From assembly GCA_900757145.1 (NCBI GenBank), contig CAAEMT010000045.1:1-29222 (forward strand): 29,222 nt of DNA. Direction: 5' to 3'. This document shows, piece after piece, positions 1 through 8,560 of this stretch. Origin of the DNA: Lachnospiraceae bacterium. GTDB lineage: Bacteria > Bacillota > Clostridia > Lachnospirales > Lachnospiraceae. The translations under genes were made by a program, and so were the position numbers. How positions within the stretch are numbered: the stretch's first letter is position 1; each line of letters begins with the position of its first letter. Under the pieces are notes generated by a model. That model was not told the origin of the DNA and did no database searches. It saw only the letters and a program-made list of their open reading frames with translations.

Positions 1-394
1 AAAGCACCGCAGGACGCAATTGCCTGATACAGTCCGAGACAACATCCGTCATCGTCATCAGTGTACTCTCTTCGATTCCTTTTGAAGCACTGACGATCAC
101 AGTCCCCTCCTTAACATATGCGCTAAGCTTCTGTGCCGTCTCTCTGACGCAGGCAGACGGAACAACCATAATCAGCACCTCTCTGTCCGAAGCAGCTTCG
201 CTCAGATCAGAAGTCACACGAATCGCCTCCGGAAGTCTGATCCCGGCAAGTTTAGACGTTACTCTCGTTCGTCTGATTTTCTCTGCCTCCGACTCACGGT
301 GCGACCACAAAATAACATCATTTTTATTCTCATTCAATAAAATCGCGAGAGCAGTTCCCCAGCTTCCCGCTCCTATCACTCCAACCTTCGTCAT
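1..394 (-). CDS. gpsA: Glycerol-3-phosphate dehydrogenase [NAD(P)+], GpsA, partial (N-terminal 131 residues)
   Basis: Cytosolic enzyme that reduces dihydroxyacetone phosphate to sn-glycerol-3-phosphate, the backbone for phospholipid synthesis. Reading the minus strand from 394 gives a Rossmann start with the dinucleotide-binding motif GAGSWGTALA at about residues 8-17, followed by the family motif SASKGIEE near residue 110. The gene runs off the left edge, so the catalytic C-terminal domain is not visible. The start is set by GGAGGAGAT directly before ATG. It lies 39 bases downstream of plsY, whose product uses glycerol-3-phosphate as acceptor, so the two adjacent genes make and then acylate the same metabolite. 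Identification is firm from the visible half. Confidence 0.95.
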   Translation of the reverse strand, partial: MTKVGVIGAGSWGTALAILLNENKNDVILWSHRESEAEKIRRTRVTSKLAGIRLPEAIRVTSDLSEAASDREVLIMVVPSACVRETAQKLSAYVKEGTVIVSASKGIEESTLMTMTDVVSDCIRQLRPAVL

Positions 395-433
395 ATCTCC
401 TCCAGTTCCCGGCCGGCAAAGCAGCCGAAGTGA

Positions 434-1087
434 TTATTTTTTTTCTTTATTTTTCTTAAACAGATACGTTTTACGTTCTTCTCCATGCATCAGTCTGACA
501 ATATTCTGTCTGTGCATCCAGAACGCAAGCGCCATCAAAATAAGACCTAGAGCATACATTTCATTCAGGTGCCCCTGTGTCATTCCAAAAGCACCACCTT
601 GCCCGAACGCTATGAGTTCGATCATAAAGCAGATATAGACCAGTAAAGAACCGAGTGAAACATAATGTGTCAAACACAGCGTCAGCACGAATACGCCAAG
701 TGCAATCAGCGTCATAAACGGATCCATAGACAAGATCAGTCCCGCTGTGGCAGCAATTCCTTTTCCGCCATGAAACTTCAGGTAAAACGGAAAATTATGT
801 CCCAGTATTACACCTGCAGCCGTATAAAGTCCAAGCAAAGGCAGAATATCCGCATGGGATGTACGAAAAAGAAATTTTGTAACAATCACAGCAATCACGC
901 ATTTGAACGCATCGCCAAGCAGCGTCACAGCACCTGCTCCCGTCCCCAGTGTACGCAACATATTCGTTGTACCGGCATTGCCGCTTCCGTAATCTCGAAT
1001 ATCAATCCCATGCATCTTTCCGTAAATATATCCCGTCTGGAACAGACCAAATACATATCCGATCACAACACAAACCAAACGTTCCAT
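434..1087 (-). CDS. plsY: Glycerol-3-phosphate acyltransferase PlsY
   Basis: Integral membrane acyltransferase that transfers the acyl group of acyl-phosphate to sn-glycerol-3-phosphate, giving lysophosphatidic acid, the first membrane step of phospholipid synthesis. Three conserved PlsY motifs are visible: GSGNAGTTNMLRTLG at about residues 34-48, GDAFK near 58-62, and GHNFPFYLKFHGGKG at 96-110. Between them are several hydrophobic membrane segments, including residues 1-20, 50-72, 83-98, 115-140 and 140-185. At 217 aa it is near the usual length of about 200, with a short lysine-rich tail. It starts 3 bases after the der stop codon, so der-plsY are very probably translationally coupled, and gpsA follows. 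Nothing unusual. Confidence 0.96.
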   Translation of the reverse strand: MERLVCVVIGYVFGLFQTGYIYGKMHGIDIRDYGSGNAGTTNMLRTLGTGAGAVTLLGDAFKCVIAVIVTKFLFRTSHADILPLLGLYTAAGVILGHNFPFYLKFHGGKGIAATAGLILSMDPFMTLIALGVFVLTLCLTHYVSLGSLLVYICFMIELIAFGQGGAFGMTQGHLNEMYALGLILMALAFWMHRQNIVRLMHGEERKTYLFKKNKEKK

Positions 1088-1090
1088 GAC

Positions 1091-2416
1091 TTACTCTTTT
1101 TCCTTTCGTTCCCGGATAATAAATTTCAATGATGTTCCCTTAAAGCCAAACGTATCTCTGATCTTATTCTCAAGATATCTCGTATAAGAGAAGTGCATCA
1201 GCTGCTTGTCATTTACAAAAATAACGAAAGTAGGCGGCTTCACCGATACCTGGGTAATATAGTAGAGTTTCAGTCTCTTTCCTTTATCAGATGGCGGCTG
1301 CTGCATTGCTACAGCCTCTGCCATAATCTCATTGAGTACCCCCGTCGCAACACGCATCGTCTGGTTCTCGATCACCATATCAATCGTCTCAAACAGCTTC
1401 GAAACTCTCTGTCCTGTCTGCGCAGAGATAAACACAATCTCAGCATATGGCATATAAGAAAGCACCTGACGGATATCATTTGTATATTTATAGATTGTTT
1501 TATCATTCTTTTCGATCGCATCCCACTTATTAACAGCAATGACAATTCCTTTTCCTCTGTCATGCGCGATTCCGGCAATCTTTGCATCCTGCTCCGTAAC
1601 ACCTTCCACCGCATCGATCATCAAAACGACGACGTCTGCTCGCTCCACAGCAGTTACCGTACGAATGATACTGTAACGTTCAATGTCTTCTTTGATCTTA
1701 TTTTTTCTGCGAAGCCCTGCCGTATCAATAAACACATACTCTCTGCCGTTCCATTCCACCGCAGCATCGACCGCATCACGTGTTGTACCTGCAATATCTG
1801 ATACGATCAGACGATTTTCTCCGATCAGCTTATTGATCAGTGAAGATTTGCCGACATTCGGTTTCCCAACGATCGCAATACGCGGTCTGTCATCTTCCTC
1901 CTGTGCCTCTTCTGAAAGATCAAAATGTGAAATGATCTGATCAAGAAGATCACCAAGTCCCTGCTTATTGCCTGCCGAGATCGGATATGGCTCTCCGATG
2001 CCGAGATTATAAAACTCATAGACATCTGCCATATATTTTTCGTAGCTGTCTACCTTATTTACAGCAAGTACCACCGGCTTATGAGAGCGCCGCAGCATAT
2101 CGGCCACTTTGGAATCGGCATCCACCAATCCCTGCTTACAATCTACCATAAATACGATAACGTCTGCCGTATCAATCGCAATCTGCGCCTGACTGCGCAT
2201 CTGCGACAAGATCACATCACTGCTGTCCGGCTCAATACCGCCTGTATCGATCATTGTAAAATTTATATTCAGCCACTCCACGTCCGCGTAGATTCTGTCA
2301 CGCGTCACGCCCGGCGTATCCTTTACGATCGAGATATTCTCGCCTGCCAGCGCATTAAACAGCGTAGACTTTCCTACATTCGGACGCCCCACAATAGCAA
2401 CTATCGGCTTACTCAT
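1091..2416 (-). CDS. der: Ribosome assembly GTPase Der (EngA)
   Basis: Tandem GTPase needed for late assembly of the 50S subunit. Two GTP-binding domains are visible. The first has the P-loop GRPNVGKST at residues 10-18, DTGG at 57-60 and NKVD at 120-123. The second has GKPNVGKSS at 184-192, then DTAG and NKWD. A KH-like domain follows, ending in KFIIRERKEKE. The length of 441 aa matches the family (about 436). The start has GGAGGAATAGA before ATG. It lies between the DUF512 gene (25-base gap) and plsY (3-base gap), all on one strand. This arrangement is common in Clostridia and suggests one transcript. Confidence 0.98.
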   Translation of the reverse strand: MSKPIVAIVGRPNVGKSTLFNALAGENISIVKDTPGVTRDRIYADVEWLNINFTMIDTGGIEPDSSDVILSQMRSQAQIAIDTADVIVFMVDCKQGLVDADSKVADMLRRSHKPVVLAVNKVDSYEKYMADVYEFYNLGIGEPYPISAGNKQGLGDLLDQIISHFDLSEEAQEEDDRPRIAIVGKPNVGKSSLINKLIGENRLIVSDIAGTTRDAVDAAVEWNGREYVFIDTAGLRRKNKIKEDIERYSIIRTVTAVERADVVVLMIDAVEGVTEQDAKIAGIAHDRGKGIVIAVNKWDAIEKNDKTIYKYTNDIRQVLSYMPYAEIVFISAQTGQRVSKLFETIDMVIENQTMRVATGVLNEIMAEAVAMQQPPSDKGKRLKLYYITQVSVKPPTFVIFVNDKQLMHFSYTRYLENKIRDTFGFKGTSLKFIIRERKEKE

Positions 2417-2441
2417 TCTATTCCTCCTATCTTTGCAGCAG

Positions 2442-3782
2442 TCACATTCCCGTCACTGCTTCCACAAAATCGCACCCGCTTGATTCTACAATACGAACCC
2501 TTATTTGTAAAGCACTTTCCAGTTCTCCTACCGTAATATCGTCAAGGAAAACATCTTCTCCGCTTCTGAGCATATTAATAGGCAGTAAAAGTTCTTCTCC
2601 CAGCTCTTTGTCTTTTAGCTGCTCGATCAGATCTTTTCCGGTGATCAGACCTGACACTGTAATCTTTTCTCCGAAAAACCGATTCTCAATTTCATAGATA
2701 TGAAGCTTTACATTCGGATACAGCCTTTGAATCTCCTTATATAATATACCAAGATATGGAGCTGCAAGTCTGCCTGTTGCAAGCGATACTTCACGCACTT
2801 TGTCTGCATTTGCCGCGCTGTTCTTTTTTGCATCACGCCGAGCATCAAGTTCCTCTATAGTCTCTTCATGCAGCAGCCGAAGCATTCCCACGCCGTTTTC
2901 CAACTGTAAATACCCGTCATACCGCTCTTCTTCCGGCAGTTTTCTTCCGGCCAGCAGATACCATTCATCTGAAGCATGGATAAAATGACACCCGTGCTCT
3001 GCATAGATTTTTTTCTGCCATTTCTCGATGCAGTCAATGACAGCAGCAGCGTCCTGCGCTTCAAAGGATTCCAGCGGATAAAGTCCCTCTCGGAATTTTG
3101 TAAGCCCCACAGGAACAACAGATACACTTTTGAGCATCGGAAGATACTGCGTAAGCTTTTCAATGGAATACTCAAGCTCTTCTCCGTCATTGACCCCTTT
3201 GCACAATACGATCTGTCCATTCATCTCAATCCCGGCATCTGCAAGTCTTTGCACTTTCGGGAAAATATCGCCTGCAAAACGATTATTCAGCATCTTGCAG
3301 CGAAGCTGCGGATTCATCGTATGGAAGGAAATATTGATCGGTTCCAGATGGTAACGAATGATTCGGTCAATATCATGATCGCTCATATTCGTAAGCGTTA
3401 CGTAATTCCCCTGCAAAAAGGACAGACGTGAATCATCATCCTTAAAGTACAGTGTCTCACGCATCCCCTCCGGCATCTGGTCAATAAAACAGAAAATGCA
3501 CTTATTCCTGCAGGAACGATACTCGTCCATTAAAGAACTTTCAAAAACAATACCGAAGTCTTCCTCAAATTCTTTTTCAACCTCAAGCTCCCATTCCTCG
3601 CCGTCCGGTTTCCGCACAAGCACCGTTACGTATTCATCATTCATATAATAATGATAATCAAATACATCTTCAATCTGCTCTCCATTGACTGAAACAAGTA
3701 CGTCGCCCGGAGCAAGTTCAAGTTCCTGCGCAATACTGCCCGGAATGACTTCTTTAATGATATGTTCTGTAGTTTTCTTCAT
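2442..3782 (-). CDS. PDZ/DUF512 radical-SAM-like iron-sulfur protein
   Basis: I recognise the family (DUF512, often annotated as a putative FeS oxidoreductase) but no biochemical function is established. The N-terminus is PDZ-like (EVIPGSIAQELELAPGD at 11-27, then SVNGEQIEDV). Next comes a cysteine cluster C91-x3-C95-x2-C98 (CRNKCIFCFIDQMP), the spacing of a radical SAM [4Fe-4S] site, then a TIM-barrel-like segment (YVTLTNMSD, NISFHTMNPQLR) and the C-terminal DUF512 part, which includes LLPINMLRSGEDVFLDD. The length of 446 aa is normal. The ribosome binding site (GGATGG) is modest. It sits directly upstream of der. That recurrent pairing in Clostridia hints at a link to translation or ribosome assembly, but this is inference. 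Twenty-eight bases separate it from the upstream surface-protein gene, with no visible terminator. Confidence 0.9.
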   Translation of the reverse strand: MKKTTEHIIKEVIPGSIAQELELAPGDVLVSVNGEQIEDVFDYHYYMNDEYVTVLVRKPDGEEWELEVEKEFEEDFGIVFESSLMDEYRSCRNKCIFCFIDQMPEGMRETLYFKDDDSRLSFLQGNYVTLTNMSDHDIDRIIRYHLEPINISFHTMNPQLRCKMLNNRFAGDIFPKVQRLADAGIEMNGQIVLCKGVNDGEELEYSIEKLTQYLPMLKSVSVVPVGLTKFREGLYPLESFEAQDAAAVIDCIEKWQKKIYAEHGCHFIHASDEWYLLAGRKLPEEERYDGYLQLENGVGMLRLLHEETIEELDARRDAKKNSAANADKVREVSLATGRLAAPYLGILYKEIQRLYPNVKLHIYEIENRFFGEKITVSGLITGKDLIEQLKDKELGEELLLPINMLRSGEDVFLDDITVGELESALQIRVRIVESSGCDFVEAVTGM

Positions 3783-3810
3783 AAATTTATTTCCATCCTA
3801 TATAAAAACT

Positions 3811-5784
3811 TTACTTCATTACTTTTACTGTTTTTTCCTGTCCCTTATTTCTGAAAAGTTTTCTGTAGGTTTTGAATTTATTAGAAGGAACTTCAATGAC
3901 ACATTTACTGTGTATTCCTTTCAGTGCACATTCTCCTACTTTTTTCAATCCTTTTGTTTCCACAGAAATACGTTTCAGTTTTGCACAATTTGCAAACGCA
4001 TGACTTCCAATCGTTTTTATATTTTTCCCAATTGTCACCTTTTTCATTTTTTTACAGCCCGAAAAAGCATAATCTGAGATTCCGGTTACTTTAAAGGTAT
4101 AACCACCCAGTTTCACTACAGCCGGGATTGCTGCTGATTTAAGTTTTTGTCCGATTACACCCGCTACGACTGCAGTTCCTTTTTTAGCAGAAGATTTGGT
4201 AATTGTGTAAAAAAGATTTCCATTCCGGTACTGTTCTCCCTTTTGAGGTACTATATAAGCATAACCGACAGTTTTGCTCTGCCCCTTATTTCTCAGAAGT
4301 TTTTTGTATGGCTTCTCCATCTCGGCTCTAAAAGAAATCTTTGCCTTTTTGTTAATTCCTTTAAAAGCATTTTTCCCAACCTTTTTGAGATTTGTAGAAT
4401 CAATAAAAACATTCTTTAATTTGCCGCAGCCTGAAAAAGTCTCTTTCCCAATCTGTTCCACATATTTCCCGATAGATATCTCCTTTAACTTCCTGCAATT
4501 GCGAAAAGCATTATTTTCAAGCTTCGTTACTTTGAAAATATATCCGCGAATAGAAACAGTATCCGGAATAACAATCTTTTTATCCGCTTCGCTCACTGCT
4601 CCCAGAACTGTTACTGCATTGGCACTTTCATTGGCAGAGGAACGGATGACGCGATATTTTATTCTGTCAATTGCGAAACATTCTCCTACATCTGGCCTCA
4701 TATTCTGCTCCGGTTTGACGGGAGTTTCGTCCGGTTTACTGCCATTTCCATCTGGCTTTCCGCCATTTTCGTCCGGCTTGCTTCCGCTGTCTCCATTTGC
4801 AGTCACGTGAATAACCGTTCTGTAATCCCCTACTCCGTCCGAACCTTTAAAACGGATCACCGTCTCCCCGACAGCCTTTGCTGTTACTTTCCCGTGCTGA
4901 TCCACTTCTGCAACGGAAGAATTATCTGATTGAAAAATAAAAGATTCCGGTCTTGCAGATTCCGGAAAAAATGTAATATTGATCATTTTACTCTCACCCG
5001 GGTGCATTGTCAAACTGCCCGGGTAGGATATTTGAAACCGATTTTCCATATCTTCTAGTGCCAGCTTATAATCTACTTTCATCACGGGATCACCGCCCCA
5101 AATCCGGATCACAGGATAGTACCTGCCTGCTTTCAGGCTATACGTATTCTCTATTCCTTTACCAATCACAATGCCGTGCTGCTCCGGTTCTACCAATTGC
5201 AGCTTGTCGTCAAAGAGCATTAGATTCGTTCTCGATGTCACACTTAAATCACAGTATAAAGTCAAGTGATAATTGCTGTCCTTTAGAACGTTCATCTGAT
5301 AAAATTTCACCGTTTCCTTTGAACCTGATGTCATACTTCCGCTCTGAGGATTGGCCATGACAGACGCATCCGTCCCTAAACTGTCATAAAGACCTACCGG
5401 AACCTTCATTTGCCCGTCTGATTCCTGCATAGGCGACAAGCTGAGCTTATACCTTTCTCCTGCCTGTAAAACACCGGTAAACATATAATAATATTCTGCT
5501 GTATCAAAAGTTGTTCCGAAAATCGGCGAATTATAATCTGAATTTTTCACAAAATATGGCACATAAAATTTACTGCTCACACTCGCCGGAATCTTCATCA
5601 GATATCCCTGCGTTTTAGGCGGAATAAAGTAGATCGTAGTCGCCAGTACTCCCTGTCTTGCCTGAACTTCCGTTACACCATTAAGTTTCAGTTCATATTG
5701 GCTATTCGTATTTGCAGCAAATGTATCCATCGGTATATTAAGAAACATCACTAATGCCAACAAAACCCATAGTATCCTCTTCAT
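3811..5784 (-). CDS. Secreted BspA-like leucine-rich-repeat protein with bacterial Ig-like domain
   Basis: A predicted extracellular protein of 657 aa whose ligand is unknown. Residues 1-24 form a signal peptide (MKR, then a hydrophobic core, with cleavage likely after TFAA). Residues ~25-250 are a beta-rich region I do not recognise. Residues ~252-330 look like a Big_2 immunoglobulin fold (LTMHPGESKMINI, then VAEVDQHGKVTAKAVGETVIRF). Residues ~331-366 are a KPD/NG-rich linker. The rest is two related ~135-residue modules with BspA-type LRRs (ENNAFRNCRKLKEISIG; SDYAFSGCKKMKKVTIG). There is no LPXTG, SLH or other anchor, so it is probably released or held non-covalently. I chose the start at 5784 because GGAGAG precedes it by about 10 bases; an in-frame ATG at 5814 has no such site. 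A promoter lies at 5864-5892. No terminator follows, so it may be co-transcribed with the DUF512-der genes. Confidence 0.88.
   Translation of the reverse strand: MKRILWVLLALVMFLNIPMDTFAANTNSQYELKLNGVTEVQARQGVLATTIYFIPPKTQGYLMKIPASVSSKFYVPYFVKNSDYNSPIFGTTFDTAEYYYMFTGVLQAGERYKLSLSPMQESDGQMKVPVGLYDSLGTDASVMANPQSGSMTSGSKETVKFYQMNVLKDSNYHLTLYCDLSVTSRTNLMLFDDKLQLVEPEQHGIVIGKGIENTYSLKAGRYYPVIRIWGGDPVMKVDYKLALEDMENRFQISYPGSLTMHPGESKMINITFFPESARPESFIFQSDNSSVAEVDQHGKVTAKAVGETVIRFKGSDGVGDYRTVIHVTANGDSGSKPDENGGKPDGNGSKPDETPVKPEQNMRPDVGECFAIDRIKYRVIRSSANESANAVTVLGAVSEADKKIVIPDTVSIRGYIFKVTKLENNAFRNCRKLKEISIGKYVEQIGKETFSGCGKLKNVFIDSTNLKKVGKNAFKGINKKAKISFRAEMEKPYKKLLRNKGQSKTVGYAYIVPQKGEQYRNGNLFYTITKSSAKKGTAVVAGVIGQKLKSAAIPAVVKLGGYTFKVTGISDYAFSGCKKMKKVTIGKNIKTIGSHAFANCAKLKRISVETKGLKKVGECALKGIHSKCVIEVPSNKFKTYRKLFRNKGQEKTVKVMK
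3814..4659 (-). repeat. Two tandem protein-level LRR modules in the BspA-like protein
   Basis: Residues ~376-505 and ~518-657 of the surface protein share one plan: a lead-in (KYRVIRSSA / FYTITKSSA), a hydrophobic strand ending in GYIFKVT or GYTFKVT, two LRR units with the AF..C..L pattern, KKVG.(N/C)A(F/L)KGI, and a closing KxxRNKGQxKTV. They are diverged copies of one module, recognised at amino-acid level and not as exact DNA repeats. Confidence 0.8.
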
Positions 5785-5863
5785 AACACAGTCTCTCCTT
5801 TTCCTGGTTGTCATTAAAATTTCTTGATTATAATTTCCCTGACCTGCAGGCTCTCAAGTAAAT

Positions 5864-5892
5864 AGTATAGCTTTTCTTTCGAGAAATTACAA
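5864..5892 (-). promoter_or_regulatory. Promoter for the BspA-like gene
   Basis: On the minus strand TTGTAA (5892-5887) and TATACT (5869-5864) are separated by exactly 17 bases. This gives a leader of roughly 70 bases before the start at 5784. A second, weaker possibility is TATAAT nearer the gene with 19-base spacing to TTGAGA. It lies back-to-back with the prs promoter. Confidence 0.65.
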
Positions 5893-5921
5893 CGCTTATT
5901 CCACAAATTGTGCCTTTATTC

Positions 5922-5950
5922 TTGACGCGTCTTCTGTAAAATGATATAAA
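5922..5950 (+). promoter_or_regulatory. Promoter for prs
   Basis: TTGACG (5922-5927) and TATAAA (5945-5950) are separated by 17 bases, five of six matches to the housekeeping consensus at each box. The start codon at 5997 follows about 40 bases after the expected transcription start. Confidence 0.8.
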
Positions 5951-5996
5951 TATTATGAAAAAGTATGTAAAATTTTTTTAATAGATGGAGGAAAAC

Positions 5997-7160
5997 ATGT
6001 CTGATTTCAAGCGAATGGATCACATTTTACCTGTTGGTACACTCAAGATCGCTGCCCTGGAGGGCTGCCGCGACCTCGGCAATGCCGTAGACAAATGCCT
6101 TGTAAATTCCAGAAAAGAGGCAAAAAACAGCACTGCTTCCGCAATCCCCGGCTATATTGCAGACTCTTATTTACTCGACTGCCACTGCCCGAGATTCGGC
6201 ACCGGAGAAGGAAAAGGACATATCAATGATTCTGTCCGCGGCGCCGACCTGTATATTCTCGTTGATGTCTGCAATTACAGTCTCACCTATAAAGTATGCG
6301 GCTACGAAAACCACATGTCTCCGGACAACCATTATCAGGATCTGAAGCGAATCATCTCTGCCGCTACAGGAAAAGCAAAACGAATCAGCGTTGTTATGCC
6401 GTTTTTGTACGAAGGCAGACAGCATAAGAGAACAAAGCGCGAATCGCTCGACTGCTCTCTTGCACTTCAGGAACTTGTGGATATGGGCGTATCCAACATC
6501 ATCACTTTTGATGCACATGACCCACGCGTACAAAATGCAATTCCTCTTTCAGGTTTTGATTCTTTCATGCCGACGTATCAGTTTCTAAAAGCTCTGCTTG
6601 AGCGTGTGGAAGATTTCATCATCGACAACGATCACCTGATGATCATCAGCCCGGATGAAGGCGCTATGAGCCGTGCCGTTTATTTTTCAAATATCCTGGG
6701 CGTAGACATGGGTATGTTCTATAAGAGACGTGATTACTCTACAATCGTAAACGGTAAAAATCCTATCGTCGCGCACGAATTTCTTGGTGACAGCGTGACA
6801 GGTAAAGACGTTATCGTCGTAGACGATATGATCTCATCCGGAGACAGTATGCTCGATGTAGCAAAACAGATCAAAGAGCGCGGCGCAAAGCGTGTCTTCG
6901 TCTGCACAACCTTCGGTCTGTTCACAGACGGATTTGCAAAATTCGATGAATATTATGAAAAAGGATATATCTCTAAGGTTGTAACAACAAACCTGAACTA
7001 CCGTGATCCGGAACTTTTCACAAAACCGTATTACGTAGAGGCAGATATGACAAAATTCCTTGCTTCTATTATTGAATCACTCAACCATGATGAAACACTG
7101 AGCAAGATCGAATCTCCGACAAACAAGATCAATGATCTGCTTGTGAAGGTACGCAAATAA
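5997..7160 (+). CDS. prs: Ribose-phosphate pyrophosphokinase (PRPP synthetase), long clostridial type
   Basis: Makes PRPP from ribose-5-phosphate and ATP, feeding nucleotide, histidine, tryptophan and NAD synthesis. The PRPP-binding loop DVIVVDDMISSGDS is at about residues 271-284. The ATP-binding and catalytic region VMPFLYEGRQHKRTKRES (133-150) and FDAHDPRVQN (171-180) match the Prs signatures in diverged form; the usual YARQDRK reads EGRQHKR here. At 387 aa it is some 70 residues longer than canonical Prs (~315), with extra sequence near the N-terminus and at ~45-75. The start is MSDFK because GGAGG lies 5 bases before that ATG; an upstream ATG at 5985 overlaps the binding site. It is the only plus-strand gene in the left half, with its own promoter and terminator. 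Confidence 0.93.
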   Translation: MSDFKRMDHILPVGTLKIAALEGCRDLGNAVDKCLVNSRKEAKNSTASAIPGYIADSYLLDCHCPRFGTGEGKGHINDSVRGADLYILVDVCNYSLTYKVCGYENHMSPDNHYQDLKRIISAATGKAKRISVVMPFLYEGRQHKRTKRESLDCSLALQELVDMGVSNIITFDAHDPRVQNAIPLSGFDSFMPTYQFLKALLERVEDFIIDNDHLMIISPDEGAMSRAVYFSNILGVDMGMFYKRRDYSTIVNGKNPIVAHEFLGDSVTGKDVIVVDDMISSGDSMLDVAKQIKERGAKRVFVCTTFGLFTDGFAKFDEYYEKGYISKVVTTNLNYRDPELFTKPYYVEADMTKFLASIIESLNHDETLSKIESPTNKINDLLVKVRK

Positions 7161-7177
7161 ATTTCTGAAATGAATTA

Positions 7178-7216
7178 AGGGAATCCACAAACAGCAAAGC
7201 AGTGGATTCCCTTTTT
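7178..7216 (+). terminator. Intrinsic terminator of prs, possibly bidirectional
   Basis: A perfect 11-base stem, AGGGAATCCAC (7178-7188) and GTGGATTCCCT (7202-7212), with a 13-base loop, then TTTT. It follows the prs stop by 17 bases. Read on the minus strand it is followed by TTAATTCATTT, so it may also end the convergent transcript leaving pgeF. Confidence 0.92.
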
Positions 7217-7246
7217 CTGTTATCTTATATTTTAGGCATCTATAGC

Positions 7247-8119
7247 TTACCGCAGCCCAAGAAATGCCGCCAGATTGCCGCGTTTTCCGCATGAAGCGCG
7301 ATGAGAAAACAATATATCCGGATTGCAGCAGGTGCAGATATCTGTTACCGAGATATGTTCTTTCGCTATACCTGCGCGAAGCATATTTTGCCGGCATGCT
7401 TCCCACAAATTAAGCTGATACTTTCCATTCTCTTTCGCATAAAACAGCCGCTCCCAAAGGCTTCCGTCATACGCTTCTTTGAACTGATCAATCACATCTT
7501 CGCTAACCTCATAACAGCTCTGGCAGATAGACGGCCCAATTGCAGCCACAATGTCCAAAGGCTCTGTACCATACTTCTCCTGCATCAGGCGTACTGTCAC
7601 ACCTGCAATATCTCCTACAGTTCCCCTCCATCCGGAATGCGACAGCCCGACTGCATGATGTACCGGATCTACAAAATACAATGGCACACAGTCTGCATAA
7701 AAGGTCGCAAGGATAACTCCCGGAATATTTGTCACCAGTCCGTCCACATCCGTATAATCACGCGGTCTTATGTAGCCTTTTCCGAGATCCTCCTGCGTCA
7801 CCTCGCGGACATTTACCGTATGCGTCTGATCCGAGCAGACAATATGGGTATCGTCAAATCCGATCGCAGCTGCTATTCTCCTATAATTTTCCAAAACATT
7901 TTCTCTGACGTCACCTCTGGAAAAGCTCAGGTTCATCTGCGAAAATTCATTTTCACTAACGCCACCAATACGCGTTGAAAACCCATGTATGATCTCTTCG
8001 TACGCTTCCAGAGCAGGGAATGTCAGAAAACAAACTTCGTCTTTCCAGTTTTCCTTTAAAACGATCTTTGCTGTCTTTTCACCTGCCGCACCCTGCCGTA
8101 TAATTTTGATAGCTTCCAT
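7247..8119 (-). CDS. pgeF: PgeF/YfiH family protein (multicopper polyphenol oxidase-like; peptidoglycan editing factor)
   Basis: Member of the DUF152/laccase-domain family. The E. coli member removes mis-incorporated amino acids from peptidoglycan precursors; relatives have purine nucleoside phosphorylase or adenosine deaminase activity, so the substrate here is uncertain. The metal-site signature is complete: H100 in SDQTH, C144 in ADCVP, and H161 in HSGWRGT. HGFSTR (45-50) and CTCCNPDILFSHR near the C-terminus are also family motifs. Length is 290 aa from the chosen start. AGGAGAATGGAT before the ATG at 8119 supports it; upstream in-frame starts at 8125 and 8158 have no well-spaced site. 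It lies downstream of yraN with a 69-base gap and converges on prs. Confidence 0.93.
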   Translation of the reverse strand: MEAIKIIRQGAAGEKTAKIVLKENWKDEVCFLTFPALEAYEEIIHGFSTRIGGVSENEFSQMNLSFSRGDVRENVLENYRRIAAAIGFDDTHIVCSDQTHTVNVREVTQEDLGKGYIRPRDYTDVDGLVTNIPGVILATFYADCVPLYFVDPVHHAVGLSHSGWRGTVGDIAGVTVRLMQEKYGTEPLDIVAAIGPSICQSCYEVSEDVIDQFKEAYDGSLWERLFYAKENGKYQLNLWEACRQNMLRAGIAKEHISVTDICTCCNPDILFSHRASCGKRGNLAAFLGLR

Positions 8120-8188
8120 ATCCATTCTCCTTCTCGTACCTTGCATGACAGTCACCATCCCGATCAGAGCCGCTCTCTTCTTTACGCA

Positions 8189-8536
8189 CTAACAGGAAAA
8201 AGCGTCCTTTATCAGCGTAATCTGTTCTCCCAAAAACGAAACAACATCAAAACGGCACGGCGTATCCTCATCTCTCCCATGCTGTGCAAGATACCATCGC
8301 GCAGTGTTTATGATACGCCTTTGTTTCTGCAATCCGACAGCTTCCGAACCATACCCGCCGCGCGCGTCCTTTCGATATTTCACCTCTACAAAAGCAAGAT
8401 ATGCTCCATCCTGCGCGATCAGATCGATCTCTCCCTGCCTGCACCTGTAATTGTACGAAAGAATCTCATATCCGTGCTCTTCGAGATACTGTGCCGCACG
8501 CTTTTCGTATGCAGTTCCTTCCGCTCGTCTGTTCAA
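8189..8536 (-). CDS. yraN: YraN family protein (UPF0102, endonuclease-like)
   Basis: Small protein of the restriction-endonuclease-like fold; the cellular role is not established. The nuclease-type core is visible: G35-E-I-D38 followed by E51-V-K53 (GEIDLIAQDGAYLAFVEVK), the usual D...ExK arrangement. Length 115 aa is typical (~120). The start is a TTG at 8536 (NRRAEGTAYEKRAAQYLEEHG follows). An in-frame stop lies a few codons upstream and no ATG fits the conserved N-terminus; AAGGA is about 10 bases ahead. It lies 24 bases after rnhB, a pairing widespread in bacteria and consistent with a role in nucleic-acid maintenance. Confidence 0.9.
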   Translation of the reverse strand: MNRRAEGTAYEKRAAQYLEEHGYEILSYNYRCRQGEIDLIAQDGAYLAFVEVKYRKDARGGYGSEAVGLQKQRRIINTARWYLAQHGRDEDTPCRFDVVSFLGEQITLIKDAFSC

Positions 8537-8560
8537 TATACCGTCTTCCTTCTTTCTTTG

